Notes: generated from the letters alone by a model not told the origin. Counted from the first letter of the stretch, positions 55,300 to 63,422 are shown. The stretch: DNA of 64,000 nucleotides from Streptococcus oralis (GCF_024399415.1 NZ_CP029257.1:643501-707500); one strand, 5' to 3'. Made by a program: numbers and translations.

Positions 55300-57015
55300 A
55301 TGCATAGAAAAACAGTGATTGATTTTAGGGCTTTGGGGGAGAGATACACCTTTACCCAGCCGATCAGAGAGTTAAAAACGAGAGATTTAGCAGAAGTAGC
55401 AGACTTGCTGGCACAAGTGGAAAGCTACCAAGAGCAAGGCTACTATGTAGTGGGCTATGTCAGCTACGAGGCTGCACCTGCATTTGAGGAGAAATTAGCA
55501 GTTCATAAAGCTCCTTTACTGGCAGAGTATCTGCTATATTTCACAGTTCATGATAGGGTAGAAACATCGCCTATTCCTTTGACTTATGAGGAAGTAGATC
55601 TGCCTTCAAAGTGGCGAGAACAAACATCTGCAGAGGACTATAAAAAAGCTATTTCCCAGATTCACCATCATTTGCGTCAGGGGGACACCTACCAGGTAAA
55701 TTACACTGTCCAACTCAAGCAAGACTTGAGTGTCAATCCTTTTGCCATTTACAATCGTATGGTGGTAGAGCAGGAGGCGGGCTACAATGCCTATGTTGAA
55801 CATGATGAGATGGCAGTGATTTCCATGAGCCCAGAGCTCTTTTTTGAGCAAAAAGACCGTGAGTTGACAACGCGACCAATGAAGGGAACGACTCAGCGGG
55901 GAGTGGCTGACCAAGATGATCTGGACCAGGCTAGTTGGTTGGAGCAGGATCCCAAAAATCGTTCTGAAAATATGATGATTGTGGACCTCTTGCGCAATGA
56001 TATGAACCGTATTTCCGAAGTGGGTAGTGAACATGTGGAGCGTCTCTGTCAAGTGGAGCAGTATTCAACCGTTTGGCAAATGACTTCGACCATCAAGAGT
56101 CAGTTACGATCGGATGTTGACCTAGTTGAAATCTTCCGTTCGCTCTTTCCATGTGGTTCCATAACGGGAGCTCCAAAAATTGCGACCATGGAAATCATCA
56201 AGAACTTGGAGCCCCAACCCAGAGGAGTTTACTGCGGAACGATTGGTCTCTTGCTTCCAAATGGACGACGGATTTTCAATGTCGCCATTCGGACCATTCA
56301 ACTGCATCAAGGGAAAGCCATCTATGGAGTTGGAGGCGGGATTACTTGGGATAGCACCTGGGAATCTGAATACCGAGAGGTTCATCAAAAGGCGGCTGTA
56401 CTCTATCGTAAACAAGCACGTTTCCAATTGATTACAACTGGGAAAATCAGCCAGAAAAACTTGTTATTTGAAGAACAACATCTGGAAAGACTGACAAAGG
56501 CTAGTCGATATTTTGCCTATCCTTTTAATCCGGAAGAACTGAGACAAAAGATAGAGAAAGAGTGCCAAGTTTGTGATGCTAATCAAGACTACCGCTTGCG
56601 AATCATCCTCAGCAAATCTGGAGAGATAGAACTCAGTAGCCAAATCTTAACACCCCTTAGTCCAAGTTTCTGTCAGGCTCAACTTTGTCTGCAAGAAGCA
56701 GATTTGAATCAAGCGTTTACCTACTTTAAAACAACTAATAGACCACACTTAAGTCTAGGGGAACAGGAAATCATTTACCATAATGCAACAGGAGAACTAC
56801 TTGAGACCTCTATTGGAAATCTGGTCTTAAAAATTAATGGTAAACTCTACACACCGCCTACCAGTCTAGGAATTTTACCAGGAATCTACCGCCAGCATTT
56901 GCTGGAAAGAGGACTGGTAGATGAAAAAGTCTTGACTTTAAAAGACCTAGCTCAGGCGGAGGCTATCTATGGCTGTAACGCAGTCAGAGGTTTGTATGAG
57001 TTGGAAGTGATATAA
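55300..57015 (+). CDS. pabB: aminodeoxychorismate synthase component I fused to 4-amino-4-deoxychorismate lyase (PabB-PabC)
   Basis: 571 residues. N-terminal two thirds: chorismate-binding domain with DTYQVNYTVQL, TTRPMKGTTQRG, NRSENMMIVDLLRND and GSITGAPKIATMEII. The last 200 or so residues (from about FQLITTGKISQKN) form a class IV aminotransferase-like domain (PabC type) with TTNRPHLS, ETSIGNLVLKINGK and PGIYRQHLLERGL. Together they convert chorismate to p-aminobenzoate for folate, given an amidotransferase subunit encoded elsewhere. The start has no ribosome site and lies six bases after the -10. Confidence 0.9.
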   Translation: MHRKTVIDFRALGERYTFTQPIRELKTRDLAEVADLLAQVESYQEQGYYVVGYVSYEAAPAFEEKLAVHKAPLLAEYLLYFTVHDRVETSPIPLTYEEVDLPSKWREQTSAEDYKKAISQIHHHLRQGDTYQVNYTVQLKQDLSVNPFAIYNRMVVEQEAGYNAYVEHDEMAVISMSPELFFEQKDRELTTRPMKGTTQRGVADQDDLDQASWLEQDPKNRSENMMIVDLLRNDMNRISEVGSEHVERLCQVEQYSTVWQMTSTIKSQLRSDVDLVEIFRSLFPCGSITGAPKIATMEIIKNLEPQPRGVYCGTIGLLLPNGRRIFNVAIRTIQLHQGKAIYGVGGGITWDSTWESEYREVHQKAAVLYRKQARFQLITTGKISQKNLLFEEQHLERLTKASRYFAYPFNPEELRQKIEKECQVCDANQDYRLRIILSKSGEIELSSQILTPLSPSFCQAQLCLQEADLNQAFTYFKTTNRPHLSLGEQEIIYHNATGELLETSIGNLVLKINGKLYTPPTSLGILPGIYRQHLLERGLVDEKVLTLKDLAQAEAIYGCNAVRGLYELEVI

Positions 57016-57127
57016 CTATGGATTTTTCAATTAAGTTTTAGATTTATTTGTTAATATTTGATTTGAAAGCAAAATTAAATATATGGTATACTATAAGTAT
57101 AAATCAATAAAAATAATGGAGATTTTT

Positions 57128-59650
57128 ATGAAAAAATCAAAAAAAATTTTAGTAACCAGCTTAGCAACTGCAACACTGGGACTTATTGCATTATCAGATA
57201 CAACTGGAGACTTTCCTTTTTCGGCTCAGCATGTTTCTGCTCAAGAAAAGGATGCATCTAAAAATGGTAAGGTTGTAAAAGAGAATACAACTTCGGCGTC
57301 AAATCAAGCTGAGAAATCAAAAACACCAGCGCAAAAACCTGCTGAGAAATCAAAAACACCAGCGCAAAAACCTGCTGAGAAACCAAAAACACCAGCGCAA
57401 AAACCTGCTGAGAAACCGAAAACACCAGCACAAAAACCTGCTGAGAAACCTAAAAATACAAGTCCTAAAGAGGATAAGTCCAAATCTACAGCTCAGTCTG
57501 GTTGGGTAGGCTCATCGTACTATGAAAATGGTACTAAAGTTACTAATAAGTGGATTTTTGATAAAAAAGCTAATTCTTATTTCTATCTAAATGCTTCGGG
57601 AAACTATGTCCAAAATACTTGGGAAGGCAATTACTATCTCAAATCAGATGGAAAGATGGCCAAGAATGAATGGATTTATGATAAGAAATACTCTGCTCAT
57701 TATTATTTAACAGGAGAAGGCAGCTACGCTCGTAATACATGGGTAGGTAATTACTATCTAAAATCAGATGGGAAGAGAGCTAAAAATGAATGGATTTATG
57801 ATACGAAATCGAGTTCATATTTTTATCTAACATCAGAAGGAAGTTCTGCTCGTAACACTTGGGTAGGAAATTACTACCTCAAATCAGATGGAAAGATGGC
57901 TAAGAATGAATGGATTTATGACAAAAACTACGGGTCATACTATTATCTAACAGCAGAAGGCAGCTACGCACGTAACAAATGGGTAGGTAATTACTATCTA
58001 AAATCAGATGGTAAGATGGCCAAAAATGAATGGGTAGATGGTGGCCGGTATTATGTTGATTCTGACGGAAAGATAGTAAAAAGTGAATGGATTTATGACA
58101 AAAACTATGGTTCCTATTATTATCTAACAGCAGAAGGCAGCTATGCTCGAAGCAAATGGGTCGGAAATTATTATCTCAAATCAGATGGTAGGATGGCTAA
58201 AAGTCAGTGGGTAGATGGTGGCCGTTATTATGTAGGAGACGATGGTTTGTGGCAACCAAAACCAGCGCCAAAGCCAGCACCAAAACCAGCTGAGAAACCA
58301 AAAACGCCAGCACCAAAACCAGCTGAGAAACCGAAAACGCCAGCACAAAAACCAGCTGAGAAACCGAAAACGCCAGCACAAAAACCTGCTGAGAAACCGA
58401 AAACACCAGCACAAAAACCTGCTGAGAAACCAAAAACACCAGCACCAAAACCGGCTGAAAAAACTAAAGAAACAACTCCTAAACAGGATAAATCACAATC
58501 TAAAGTTCAGTCTGTCTGGGTAGGAAATTACTACCTCAAATCAGATGGAAAGAGAGCTAAAAATGAATGGGTAGATGGTGGTCGTTATTATGTTGATTCT
58601 GATGGAAAAAAGGTTAAAAGTGACTGGATTTATGATAAAAACTATGGTTCATATTATTATCTAACAGCAGAAGGAAGCTCTGCTCGCAATAAATGGGTAG
58701 GAAATTATTACCTCAAATCAGATGGAAAGATGGCCAAGAATGAATGGGTAGATGGTGGCCGTTATTATGTTGAATCAGATGGTAAAATGGCTAGGGATAA
58801 ATGGGTAGATGGTGGCCGTCACTATGTAGACTACGATGGTGTGCGGCAACCAAAACTAGATGGGAAGCAGTACAATGCTGCTTTAAATAAAGCGAAAAGC
58901 TATAATTCGGTTTTACATATGTCAAAAAAAGATCTCTATAACCAATTAACGTGGAATGGTTTTTCAAGTTCAGTAGCGCAGTATGCCATCGATCACTTGA
59001 ATGCAGATTACAAAGCAAATGCCTTAATTACAGCAAGAGCATACCGAAAGAATAACCATTTATCAAAGACAGAGATTTATGAGTGGCTAACTTCTTCTTA
59101 TGTTGGAAAATTTACAAAAGAAGAAGCAAACTATGCAATTCAAAAACTTAATCTACCATCAGAAGGCAGCCAAGCTCGCAATAAATGGGTAGGAAATTAT
59201 TATTTCAAATCAGATGGAAAGATGGCCAAGAATGAATGGGTAGATGGTGGCCGTTACTATGTTGATTCTGAAGGCAAAATGGTAAGGGGCAAATGGGTAG
59301 ATGGTGGCCGTCACTATGTAGACTACGATGGTGTGCGGCAACCAAAACTAGATGGGAAGCAGTACAATGCTGCTTTAAATAAAGCGAAAAGCTATAATTC
59401 GGTTTTACATATGTCAAAAAAAGATCTCTATAACCAATTAACGTGGAATGGTTTTTCAAGTTCAGCAGCGCAGTATGCCATCGATCACTTGAATGCAGAT
59501 TACAAAGCAAATGCCTTAATTACAGCAAGAGCATACCGAAAGAATAACCATTTATCAAAGACAGAGATTTATGAGTGGCTAACTTCTTCTTATGTTGGAA
59601 AATTTACAAAAGAAGAAGCAAACTATGCAATTCAACATTTAGGTGACTAA
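57128..59650 (+). CDS. cbpL: CbpL-like choline-binding surface protein with duplicated Ltp domain
   Basis: 840 residues. Signal peptide (MKKSKKILVTSLATATLGLIAL, cut near VSAQE), two proline-rich spacers of PAEKPKTPAQ repeats (about 65-112 and 378-448), two blocks of choline-binding repeats of the GNYYLKSDGKMAKNEW type (about 125-375 and 450-575), and two copies of the Ltp domain (about 578-675 and 742-838; YNAALNKAKSYNS, SAVAQYAIDHL-like, KTEIYEWLTS). Pneumococcal CbpL at this position (upstream of gki) has Excalibur, choline repeats and one Ltp domain; no Excalibur domain is seen here. It should bind phosphocholine on teichoic acids. ATG 57128 has GGAG six bases upstream; earlier in-frame codons are not credible. 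Confidence 0.88.
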   Translation: MKKSKKILVTSLATATLGLIALSDTTGDFPFSAQHVSAQEKDASKNGKVVKENTTSASNQAEKSKTPAQKPAEKSKTPAQKPAEKPKTPAQKPAEKPKTPAQKPAEKPKNTSPKEDKSKSTAQSGWVGSSYYENGTKVTNKWIFDKKANSYFYLNASGNYVQNTWEGNYYLKSDGKMAKNEWIYDKKYSAHYYLTGEGSYARNTWVGNYYLKSDGKRAKNEWIYDTKSSSYFYLTSEGSSARNTWVGNYYLKSDGKMAKNEWIYDKNYGSYYYLTAEGSYARNKWVGNYYLKSDGKMAKNEWVDGGRYYVDSDGKIVKSEWIYDKNYGSYYYLTAEGSYARSKWVGNYYLKSDGRMAKSQWVDGGRYYVGDDGLWQPKPAPKPAPKPAEKPKTPAPKPAEKPKTPAQKPAEKPKTPAQKPAEKPKTPAQKPAEKPKTPAPKPAEKTKETTPKQDKSQSKVQSVWVGNYYLKSDGKRAKNEWVDGGRYYVDSDGKKVKSDWIYDKNYGSYYYLTAEGSSARNKWVGNYYLKSDGKMAKNEWVDGGRYYVESDGKMARDKWVDGGRHYVDYDGVRQPKLDGKQYNAALNKAKSYNSVLHMSKKDLYNQLTWNGFSSSVAQYAIDHLNADYKANALITARAYRKNNHLSKTEIYEWLTSSYVGKFTKEEANYAIQKLNLPSEGSQARNKWVGNYYFKSDGKMAKNEWVDGGRYYVDSEGKMVRGKWVDGGRHYVDYDGVRQPKLDGKQYNAALNKAKSYNSVLHMSKKDLYNQLTWNGFSSSAAQYAIDHLNADYKANALITARAYRKNNHLSKTEIYEWLTSSYVGKFTKEEANYAIQHLGD
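58799..59143 (+). repeat. 345-base internal duplication in cbpL, copy 1
   Basis: Covers the last choline-type unit and the first Ltp domain. Identical to copy 2, 492 bases downstream, except for one base I could find (Val codon GTA against Ala GCA). Confidence 0.9.
59291..59635 (+). repeat. 345-base internal duplication in cbpL, copy 2
   Basis: Second copy, ending five codons before the stop. Near-identity at the DNA level, including silent positions, indicates a recent duplication or gene conversion. Confidence 0.9.
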
Positions 59651-59775
59651 TTTTTACAAATAGTGAAGCAAATGAGATGTTTTAATTTTGGCTTGTGGCC
59701 TGCAAACCTTTGCACAAAAGAGACGATTTTGTTATACTATATCTGTAAGCATTTTCAATTAAAAAGGAGAAGACG

Positions 59776-60735
59776 ATGAGTCAAAAGATTATTGGGATTG
59801 ACCTTGGTGGAACATCTATCAAGTTTGCAATTTTAACTCAAGAGGGAGAAATCCAAGAAAAATGGTCTATCAAGACTAATATTTTGGATGAAGGAAGCCA
59901 TATCGTAGATGATATGATTGAGTCTATTCAACATCGTTTGGACTTGCTTGGATTGTCAGCTACGGATTTTCGAGGTATTGGAATGGGATCACCAGGTGTG
60001 GTTGACCGTGAGAAAGGGACTGTTATCGGTGCCTACAACCTAAACTGGAAAACCCTTCAACCGATTAAAGAAAAGATTGAAAAAGCCTTGGGGATTCCAT
60101 TCTTTATCGATAATGATGCCAACGTAGCTGCTCTTGGTGAGCGTTGGATGGGTGCTGGTGAAAACCAACCAGACGTTGTCTTTATGACACTTGGTACAGG
60201 TGTTGGTGGCGGTATCGTGGCAGAAGGCAAATTGCTTCACGGTGTTGCTGGTGCAGCAGGAGAGCTTGGTCATATCACTGTTGACTTTGACCAACCGATC
60301 GCATGTACCTGTGGTAAAAAAGGCTGTCTTGAGACAGTTGCTTCAGCAACAGGGATTGTTAACTTGACTCGTCGCTATGCAGATGAATACGAAGGCGATG
60401 CAGCCTTGAAACGCTTGATTGACGACGGTGAAGAAGTAACTGCTAAAACTGTCTTCGACCTTGCAAAAGAAGGGGACGACCTTGCCTTGATCGTTTATCG
60501 TAACTTCTCACGTTACTTGGGAATCGCTTGTGCCAACATCGGCTCAATCCTCAACCCATCAACAATCGTTATCGGTGGTGGTGTATCAGCTGCGGGAGAA
60601 TTCCTTCTACAAGGTGTTCAAAAAGTCTACGACGAAAACACCTTCCCACAAGTACGTACATCAACAAAATTAGCTCTTGCAACTCTAGGAAATGACGCTG
60701 GAGTTATCGGTGCGGCATCACTTGTATTGCAATAA
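59776..60735 (+). CDS. gki: glucokinase (ROK family)
   Basis: 319 residues: phosphate loop GIDLGGTSIKFAIL, DNDANVAALGERWMGAG with the catalytic Asp, GTGVGGGIVAEGKL, and the ROK zinc motif GHITVDFDQPIACTCGKKGCLETVAS (His with three Cys). It phosphorylates glucose in the cytoplasm. Single gene with AAAAAGGAG before the ATG; cbpL is upstream and thyA downstream, the pneumococcal order. Confidence 0.95.
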   Translation: MSQKIIGIDLGGTSIKFAILTQEGEIQEKWSIKTNILDEGSHIVDDMIESIQHRLDLLGLSATDFRGIGMGSPGVVDREKGTVIGAYNLNWKTLQPIKEKIEKALGIPFFIDNDANVAALGERWMGAGENQPDVVFMTLGTGVGGGIVAEGKLLHGVAGAAGELGHITVDFDQPIACTCGKKGCLETVASATGIVNLTRRYADEYEGDAALKRLIDDGEEVTAKTVFDLAKEGDDLALIVYRNFSRYLGIACANIGSILNPSTIVIGGGVSAAGEFLLQGVQKVYDENTFPQVRTSTKLALATLGNDAGVIGAASLVLQ

Positions 60736-60739
60736 GATA

Positions 60740-60790
60740 AAAAAGGGGGAAAAACACTACTTTAAAGCTAGTGATTTTCCTCCTTTCTTT
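60740..60790 (+). terminator. intrinsic terminator of gki
   Basis: Long stem: AAAGGGGGAAAAACACTA paired with TAGTGATTTTCCTCCTTT around CTTTAAAGC, then T run. Confidence 0.85.
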
Positions 60791-60833
60791 TTTTATGCTA
60801 TACTAGTTAAGACTATAAATGAGGTGAGAGTAA

Positions 60834-61673
60834 ATGACAAAAGCTGATACGATTTTTAAAAAAAATATTGAACGAATCCTCAAAGACGGTGTCTTTTCTG
60901 AGCAGGCTCGTCCCAAGTACAAGGATGGGACTGTTGCCAACTCCAAGTACGTAACGGGTGCCTTTGCCGAGTATGATTTGTCTAAGGGCGAATTTCCCAT
61001 CACAACCTTGCGGCCCATTGCAATCAAATCCGCCATCAAGGAAGTGCTCTGGATCTACCAAGATCAGTCTAATAGTCTAGAAGTTCTCAATGACAAGTAC
61101 AATGTTCATTACTGGAATGATTGGGAAGTGGGAGACACGGGAACCATTGGTGAGCGCTATGGGGCGGTCGTTAAGAAACACGACATCATCAATAAGATTC
61201 TCAAACAGTTGGAAGCCAATCCTTGGAATCGTCGCAATATCATCTCACTCTGGGATTACCAAGCATTTGAGGAGACAGACGGCCTCCTTCCATGCGCCTT
61301 TCAGACCATGTTTGATGTCCGTCGCGTTGATGGGGAAATCTATCTGGATGCGACCTTGACCCAGCGTTCTAACGATATGTTGGTGGCCCACCACATTAAC
61401 GCTATGCAGTACGTGGCTCTTCAAATGATGATTGCCAAGCATTTTGGATGGAAGGTTGGGAAGTTTTTCTATTTTATCAACAACCTTCATATCTATGATA
61501 ATCAGTTTGAACAAGCTGAGGAATTGCTCCGTCGTGAGCCGTCAAACTGCCAACCACGCTTGGTTTTAAATGTTCCTGATGGGACCAATTTCTTTGATAT
61601 CAAAGCAGAAGACTTTGAGTTGGTTGACTATGATCCGGTTAAGCCACAGCTGAAGTTTGATTTGGCTATTTAA
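60834..61673 (+). CDS. thyA: thymidylate synthase
   Basis: 279 residues: [34 protein letters not shown] (phosphate-binding Arg), catalytic Cys in [10 protein letters not shown] (about residue 153), [35 protein letters not shown] and NNLHIYDNQ. It methylates dUMP with methylene-tetrahydrofolate. It starts with GAGGTGAGAG upstream, 98 bases after gki. It is the last housekeeping gene before the RiPP region. Confidence 0.96.
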   Translation: MTKADTIFKKNIERILKDGVFSEQARPKYKDGTVANSKYVTGAFAEYDLSKGEFPITTLRPIAIKSAIKEVLWIYQDQSNSLEVLNDKYNVHYWNDWEVGDTGTIGERYGAVVKKHDIINKILKQLEANPWNRRNIISLWDYQAFEETDGLLPCAFQTMFDVRRVDGEIYLDATLTQRSNDMLVAHHINAMQYVALQMMIAKHFGWKVGKFFYFINNLHIYDNQFEQAEELLRREPSNCQPRLVLNVPDGTNFFDIKAEDFELVDYDPVKPQLKFDLAI

Positions 61674-61702
61674 GAAAAATGTAAATATCCTTCTATGACT
61701 AG

Positions 61703-61748
61703 CACCTCATAAGTTAGACAGAAAAATCTAACTTATGAGGTGTTTTCT
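61703..61748 (+). terminator. perfect 16-bp inverted repeat after thyA
   Basis: CACCTCATAAGTTAGA (61703-61718) and its exact complement (61727-61742) around an eight-base loop, then TTTTCTTA. It works as a terminator on paper, but the arms also resemble ends of streptococcal IS3-type elements, so it may be a remnant of an insertion sequence. Confidence 0.65.
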
Positions 61749-62035
61749 TATGTTGTAATTTATGAGGATAAAGTTCAAATTTATAATCTGCAAAAGCAGG
61801 CTTTTCGTCAACTGTAGTGGTCTAGCGAAAATCCTTTTTAAGACAGGTATAGGAGTTATTGTGCTGACTATAGTTAAACTTTTTCGGACTAAGCATATCC
61901 TTCTGTCTGCTAGGACGAGTGTAAGGAGAGATAGGAGTGATGTCTTAATTCAGTAAGAACTTAAGTTTAATGGGAGTTTTGTAACTGGAATTCGCGATAA
62001 TGTAAGAAAGTTTGATGTTTTCTATCTAGCTAAAG
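61749..62035. other. non-coding stretch between thyA and the RiPP locus
   Basis: About 290 bases with no convincing gene. A 64-codon frame (61762-61956) has no ribosome site and no recognisable domain. Bases 62013-62035 share 21 of 23 bases with 24678-24700 (TGTTTTCTAT-x-TAGCTAAAG). It looks like degenerate, rearranged sequence at the edge of an acquired island. Confidence 0.5.
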
Positions 62036-62078
62036 AGGGCAGGCAATACCTGACTGTTACGTACATTACCTGCCTCCA
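62036..62078 (-). terminator. probable terminator of the shp transcript
   Basis: GAGGCAGGTAAT pairs with ATTGCCTGCCCTC (one bulge), followed on the minus strand by TTTAGC. A second hairpin GCTCAGC/GCTGAGC (62092-62115) lies between it and the shp stop. Confidence 0.55.
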
Positions 62079-62147
62079 AACTATAGCCGGCGCTCAGCAG
62101 TACTTATCGCTGAGCAGTCTAGGCAAAACTCTCCTTAGAAATTAAGA

Positions 62148-62219
62148 TTATCCAACTCCGATAATAATAATTCCTTCTAGTAAAAAGAGTAGGAGTGGTA
62201 ATATTTTTTGTTTTTTCAT
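62148..62219 (-). CDS. short hydrophobic peptide pheromone precursor (SHP)
   Basis: A 23-codon gene divergent from the rgg gene. It encodes a basic start (MKKQK), a hydrophobic middle, an acidic residue Glu15 and the C-terminus EGIIIIGVG. This is the standard layout of SHP pheromones of Rgg regulators; the mature peptide is expected to be the last eight or nine residues from Glu15, after export by PptAB, cleavage by Eep-type protease and re-import by the Ami permease (established for other SHPs). GAGGA is seven bases before the ATG on the minus strand; TATAAT lies at 62252-62247 without a good -35, as expected for an Rgg-activated promoter. Confidence 0.88.
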   Translation of the reverse strand: MKKQKILPLLLFLLEGIIIIGVG

Positions 62220-62308
62220 GTGTAATCCTCACTTTTGTTTTTTTTTATTATATGTTATTATTGGGGTGAATAAAATATATTCCCATATATGCGTGATGGA
62301 GGTTCAGA
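62220..62308. promoter_or_regulatory. shp-rgg intergenic control region
   Basis: 89 bases between two divergent starts. Leftward: TATAAT (62252-62247) and GAGGA for shp. Rightward: TAAAAT (62271-62276) as a possible -10 and GGAGG (62298-62302) for rgg. A T-run of nine (62238-62246) and the stretch GGGGTGAATAAAATATATTCCC (imperfect dyad GGGtGAATA / TATATTCCC, 62264-62283) may be the Rgg-binding site. Confidence 0.5.
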
Positions 62309-63199
62309 ATGAAAAATTTTGGAGAAATTTTTAAAAAGTTTAGAGAATCAAGAGGATTGCGGTTAAAGGATCTCACGAAGGATGGTATATCAACATCTCA
62401 GCTTTCACGTTTCGAAAAAGGAGAAACGGATTTAACCATTTCAAAGTTTATACATATTCTAAATGAAATTAATATGCCAATTGATGAATTTATGTATGCC
62501 GTTCATGATTTTCATCGTGATGAACTAAATGAACTATTAGCTCAGGTTAGGAAATATGTAACGACTCGCGACATTGAAGGGATGAAGAGATTGTTGATAT
62601 CTCAAATGGAAAATGAAGGAAAACGAGAGAAATTTCATCATATAAATACCATTTTAGTTAAAATTCGTCTTCAGGATTTATCGGGAGAAAAATACTATAA
62701 TGAAACAGATTTGAATGATTTAACCGATTATCTATTTGGTGTTGAATATTGGGGATATTATGAATTGTTGATTTTCATGAATACTTTGGATGTTCTAAAA
62801 CATGATGTTTTTATGGTTTTAGCAAGAGAAATGTCTAGACGATCAGATTTTTATAAAGAAATTCCTATTAATCGACGCCTGATTTCAACCATGTTGCTTA
62901 ATGCTTATATTACCTGTATTGAAAAGAAAAAGTTTATGGATGCTTTGTATTTTGAAAAACAATTGAAACAATGCTTTTTTATCGAGATAGAAATTTATGA
63001 AAGACTCATTTTTCTCTATGCTCAAAACCTTTATCGCTATCAAAAAAACGGAAATAAGATTGCAATTATTGAAATGAAAAAATGTATTGGAGCAATAAAA
63101 TTAGCAGGCAGTAACCACTTAGCAAAGATTTATGAAGGACATTTAAAAAAAGTTTTAGGGGAGGACAGTCATCAAGCAGATATGGGAAAGAAATTTTGA
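62309..63199 (+). CDS. rgg: Rgg-family transcriptional regulator (SHP-responsive)
   Basis: 296 residues, normal for Rgg. N-terminal HTH (about 5-60): FKKFRESRGLRLKDLTKDGISTSQLSRFEKGETDLT, and the rest is an all-helical TPR-like peptide-binding domain, as in Rgg/RNPP regulators. The divergent shp gene and the RiPP precursor downstream (51 bases after the stop) make it the pheromone-controlled switch of this cluster. In known pairs the re-imported SHP binds the C-terminal domain and turns on both shp and the target operon. The base composition is A+T-richer than that of the upstream housekeeping genes. Confidence 0.92.
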   Translation: MKNFGEIFKKFRESRGLRLKDLTKDGISTSQLSRFEKGETDLTISKFIHILNEINMPIDEFMYAVHDFHRDELNELLAQVRKYVTTRDIEGMKRLLISQMENEGKREKFHHINTILVKIRLQDLSGEKYYNETDLNDLTDYLFGVEYWGYYELLIFMNTLDVLKHDVFMVLAREMSRRSDFYKEIPINRRLISTMLLNAYITCIEKKKFMDALYFEKQLKQCFFIEIEIYERLIFLYAQNLYRYQKNGNKIAIIEMKKCIGAIKLAGSNHLAKIYEGHLKKVLGEDSHQADMGKKF

Positions 63200-63212
63200 C
63201 TGAACTATTGAA

Positions 63213-63250
63213 TGATATAATCATATCATCAAATAAAGGAGGATAATAAA
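63213..63250 (+). promoter_or_regulatory. promoter and ribosome site of the RiPP precursor
   Basis: Extended -10 TGA-TATAAT (63213-63221). The only TTGACT upstream (63196-63201) is at 14 bases, too short for a normal -35, which fits activation by Rgg. AAAGGAGG (63236-63243) is a strong ribosome site seven bases before the ATG. Confidence 0.65.
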
Positions 63251-63355
63251 ATGGATAATCTCAAAATTATCGATTTGGAAGAATTACTAGCCAATAAATC
63301 AGCCTATGTTATTCATGATTGCGGCCCTAGTCATTCTTGTGGTGGAGGTCGGTAA
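63251..63355 (+). CDS. sactipeptide-type RiPP precursor (GGG / streptosactin-like)
   Basis: 34 codons: acidic, hydrophobic leader (MDNLKIIDLEELLANKSAYV) and a C-terminal core with DCGPSHSCGGGR. Cys24 and Cys30 each start a four-residue unit, C-G-P-S (24-27) and C-G-G-G (30-33), then Arg34. Streptosactin, described from streptococcal GGG-type clusters, has two consecutive, non-nested four-residue Cys-to-alpha-carbon rings, so Cys24-Ser27 and Cys30-Gly33 are the predicted links. It sits directly between rgg and a radical SAM gene. Too short for usual gene callers. Precise product, cleavage site and activity are inferred. Confidence 0.9.
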   Translation: MDNLKIIDLEELLANKSAYVIHDCGPSHSCGGGR

Positions 63356-63376
63356 CGACTATCTTATTTTTATTGT

Positions 63377-63399
63377 GAGAGGGATTTTTATTCCCTCTC
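63377..63399 (+). promoter_or_regulatory. hairpin between precursor and radical SAM gene
   Basis: GAGAGGGA / TCCCTCTC, eight perfect pairs, seven-base T-rich loop, no T tract after it. Probably a partial terminator or 3' stabiliser that yields much precursor mRNA and less enzyme mRNA. Confidence 0.6.
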
Positions 63400-63422
63400 T
63401 ATGTTATATAGGGGGAATAATT

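Noticed and set aside
58181..58523. Frames on both strands inside the PAEKPKTPAQ repeats
   Set aside because: They are shadows of the repetitive cbpL sequence; their translations are low-complexity repeats such as QNQKRQHQN.
61762..61956. 64-codon frame after thyA
   Set aside because: No Shine-Dalgarno sequence, no domain, basic and irregular composition; more likely degenerate sequence.
62309..63199. Rgg as a ComR-type competence regulator
   Set aside because: The divergent peptide is of SHP type (acidic residue, Ile/Val/Gly end), not a WW-containing XIP, and no comX-like target is nearby.
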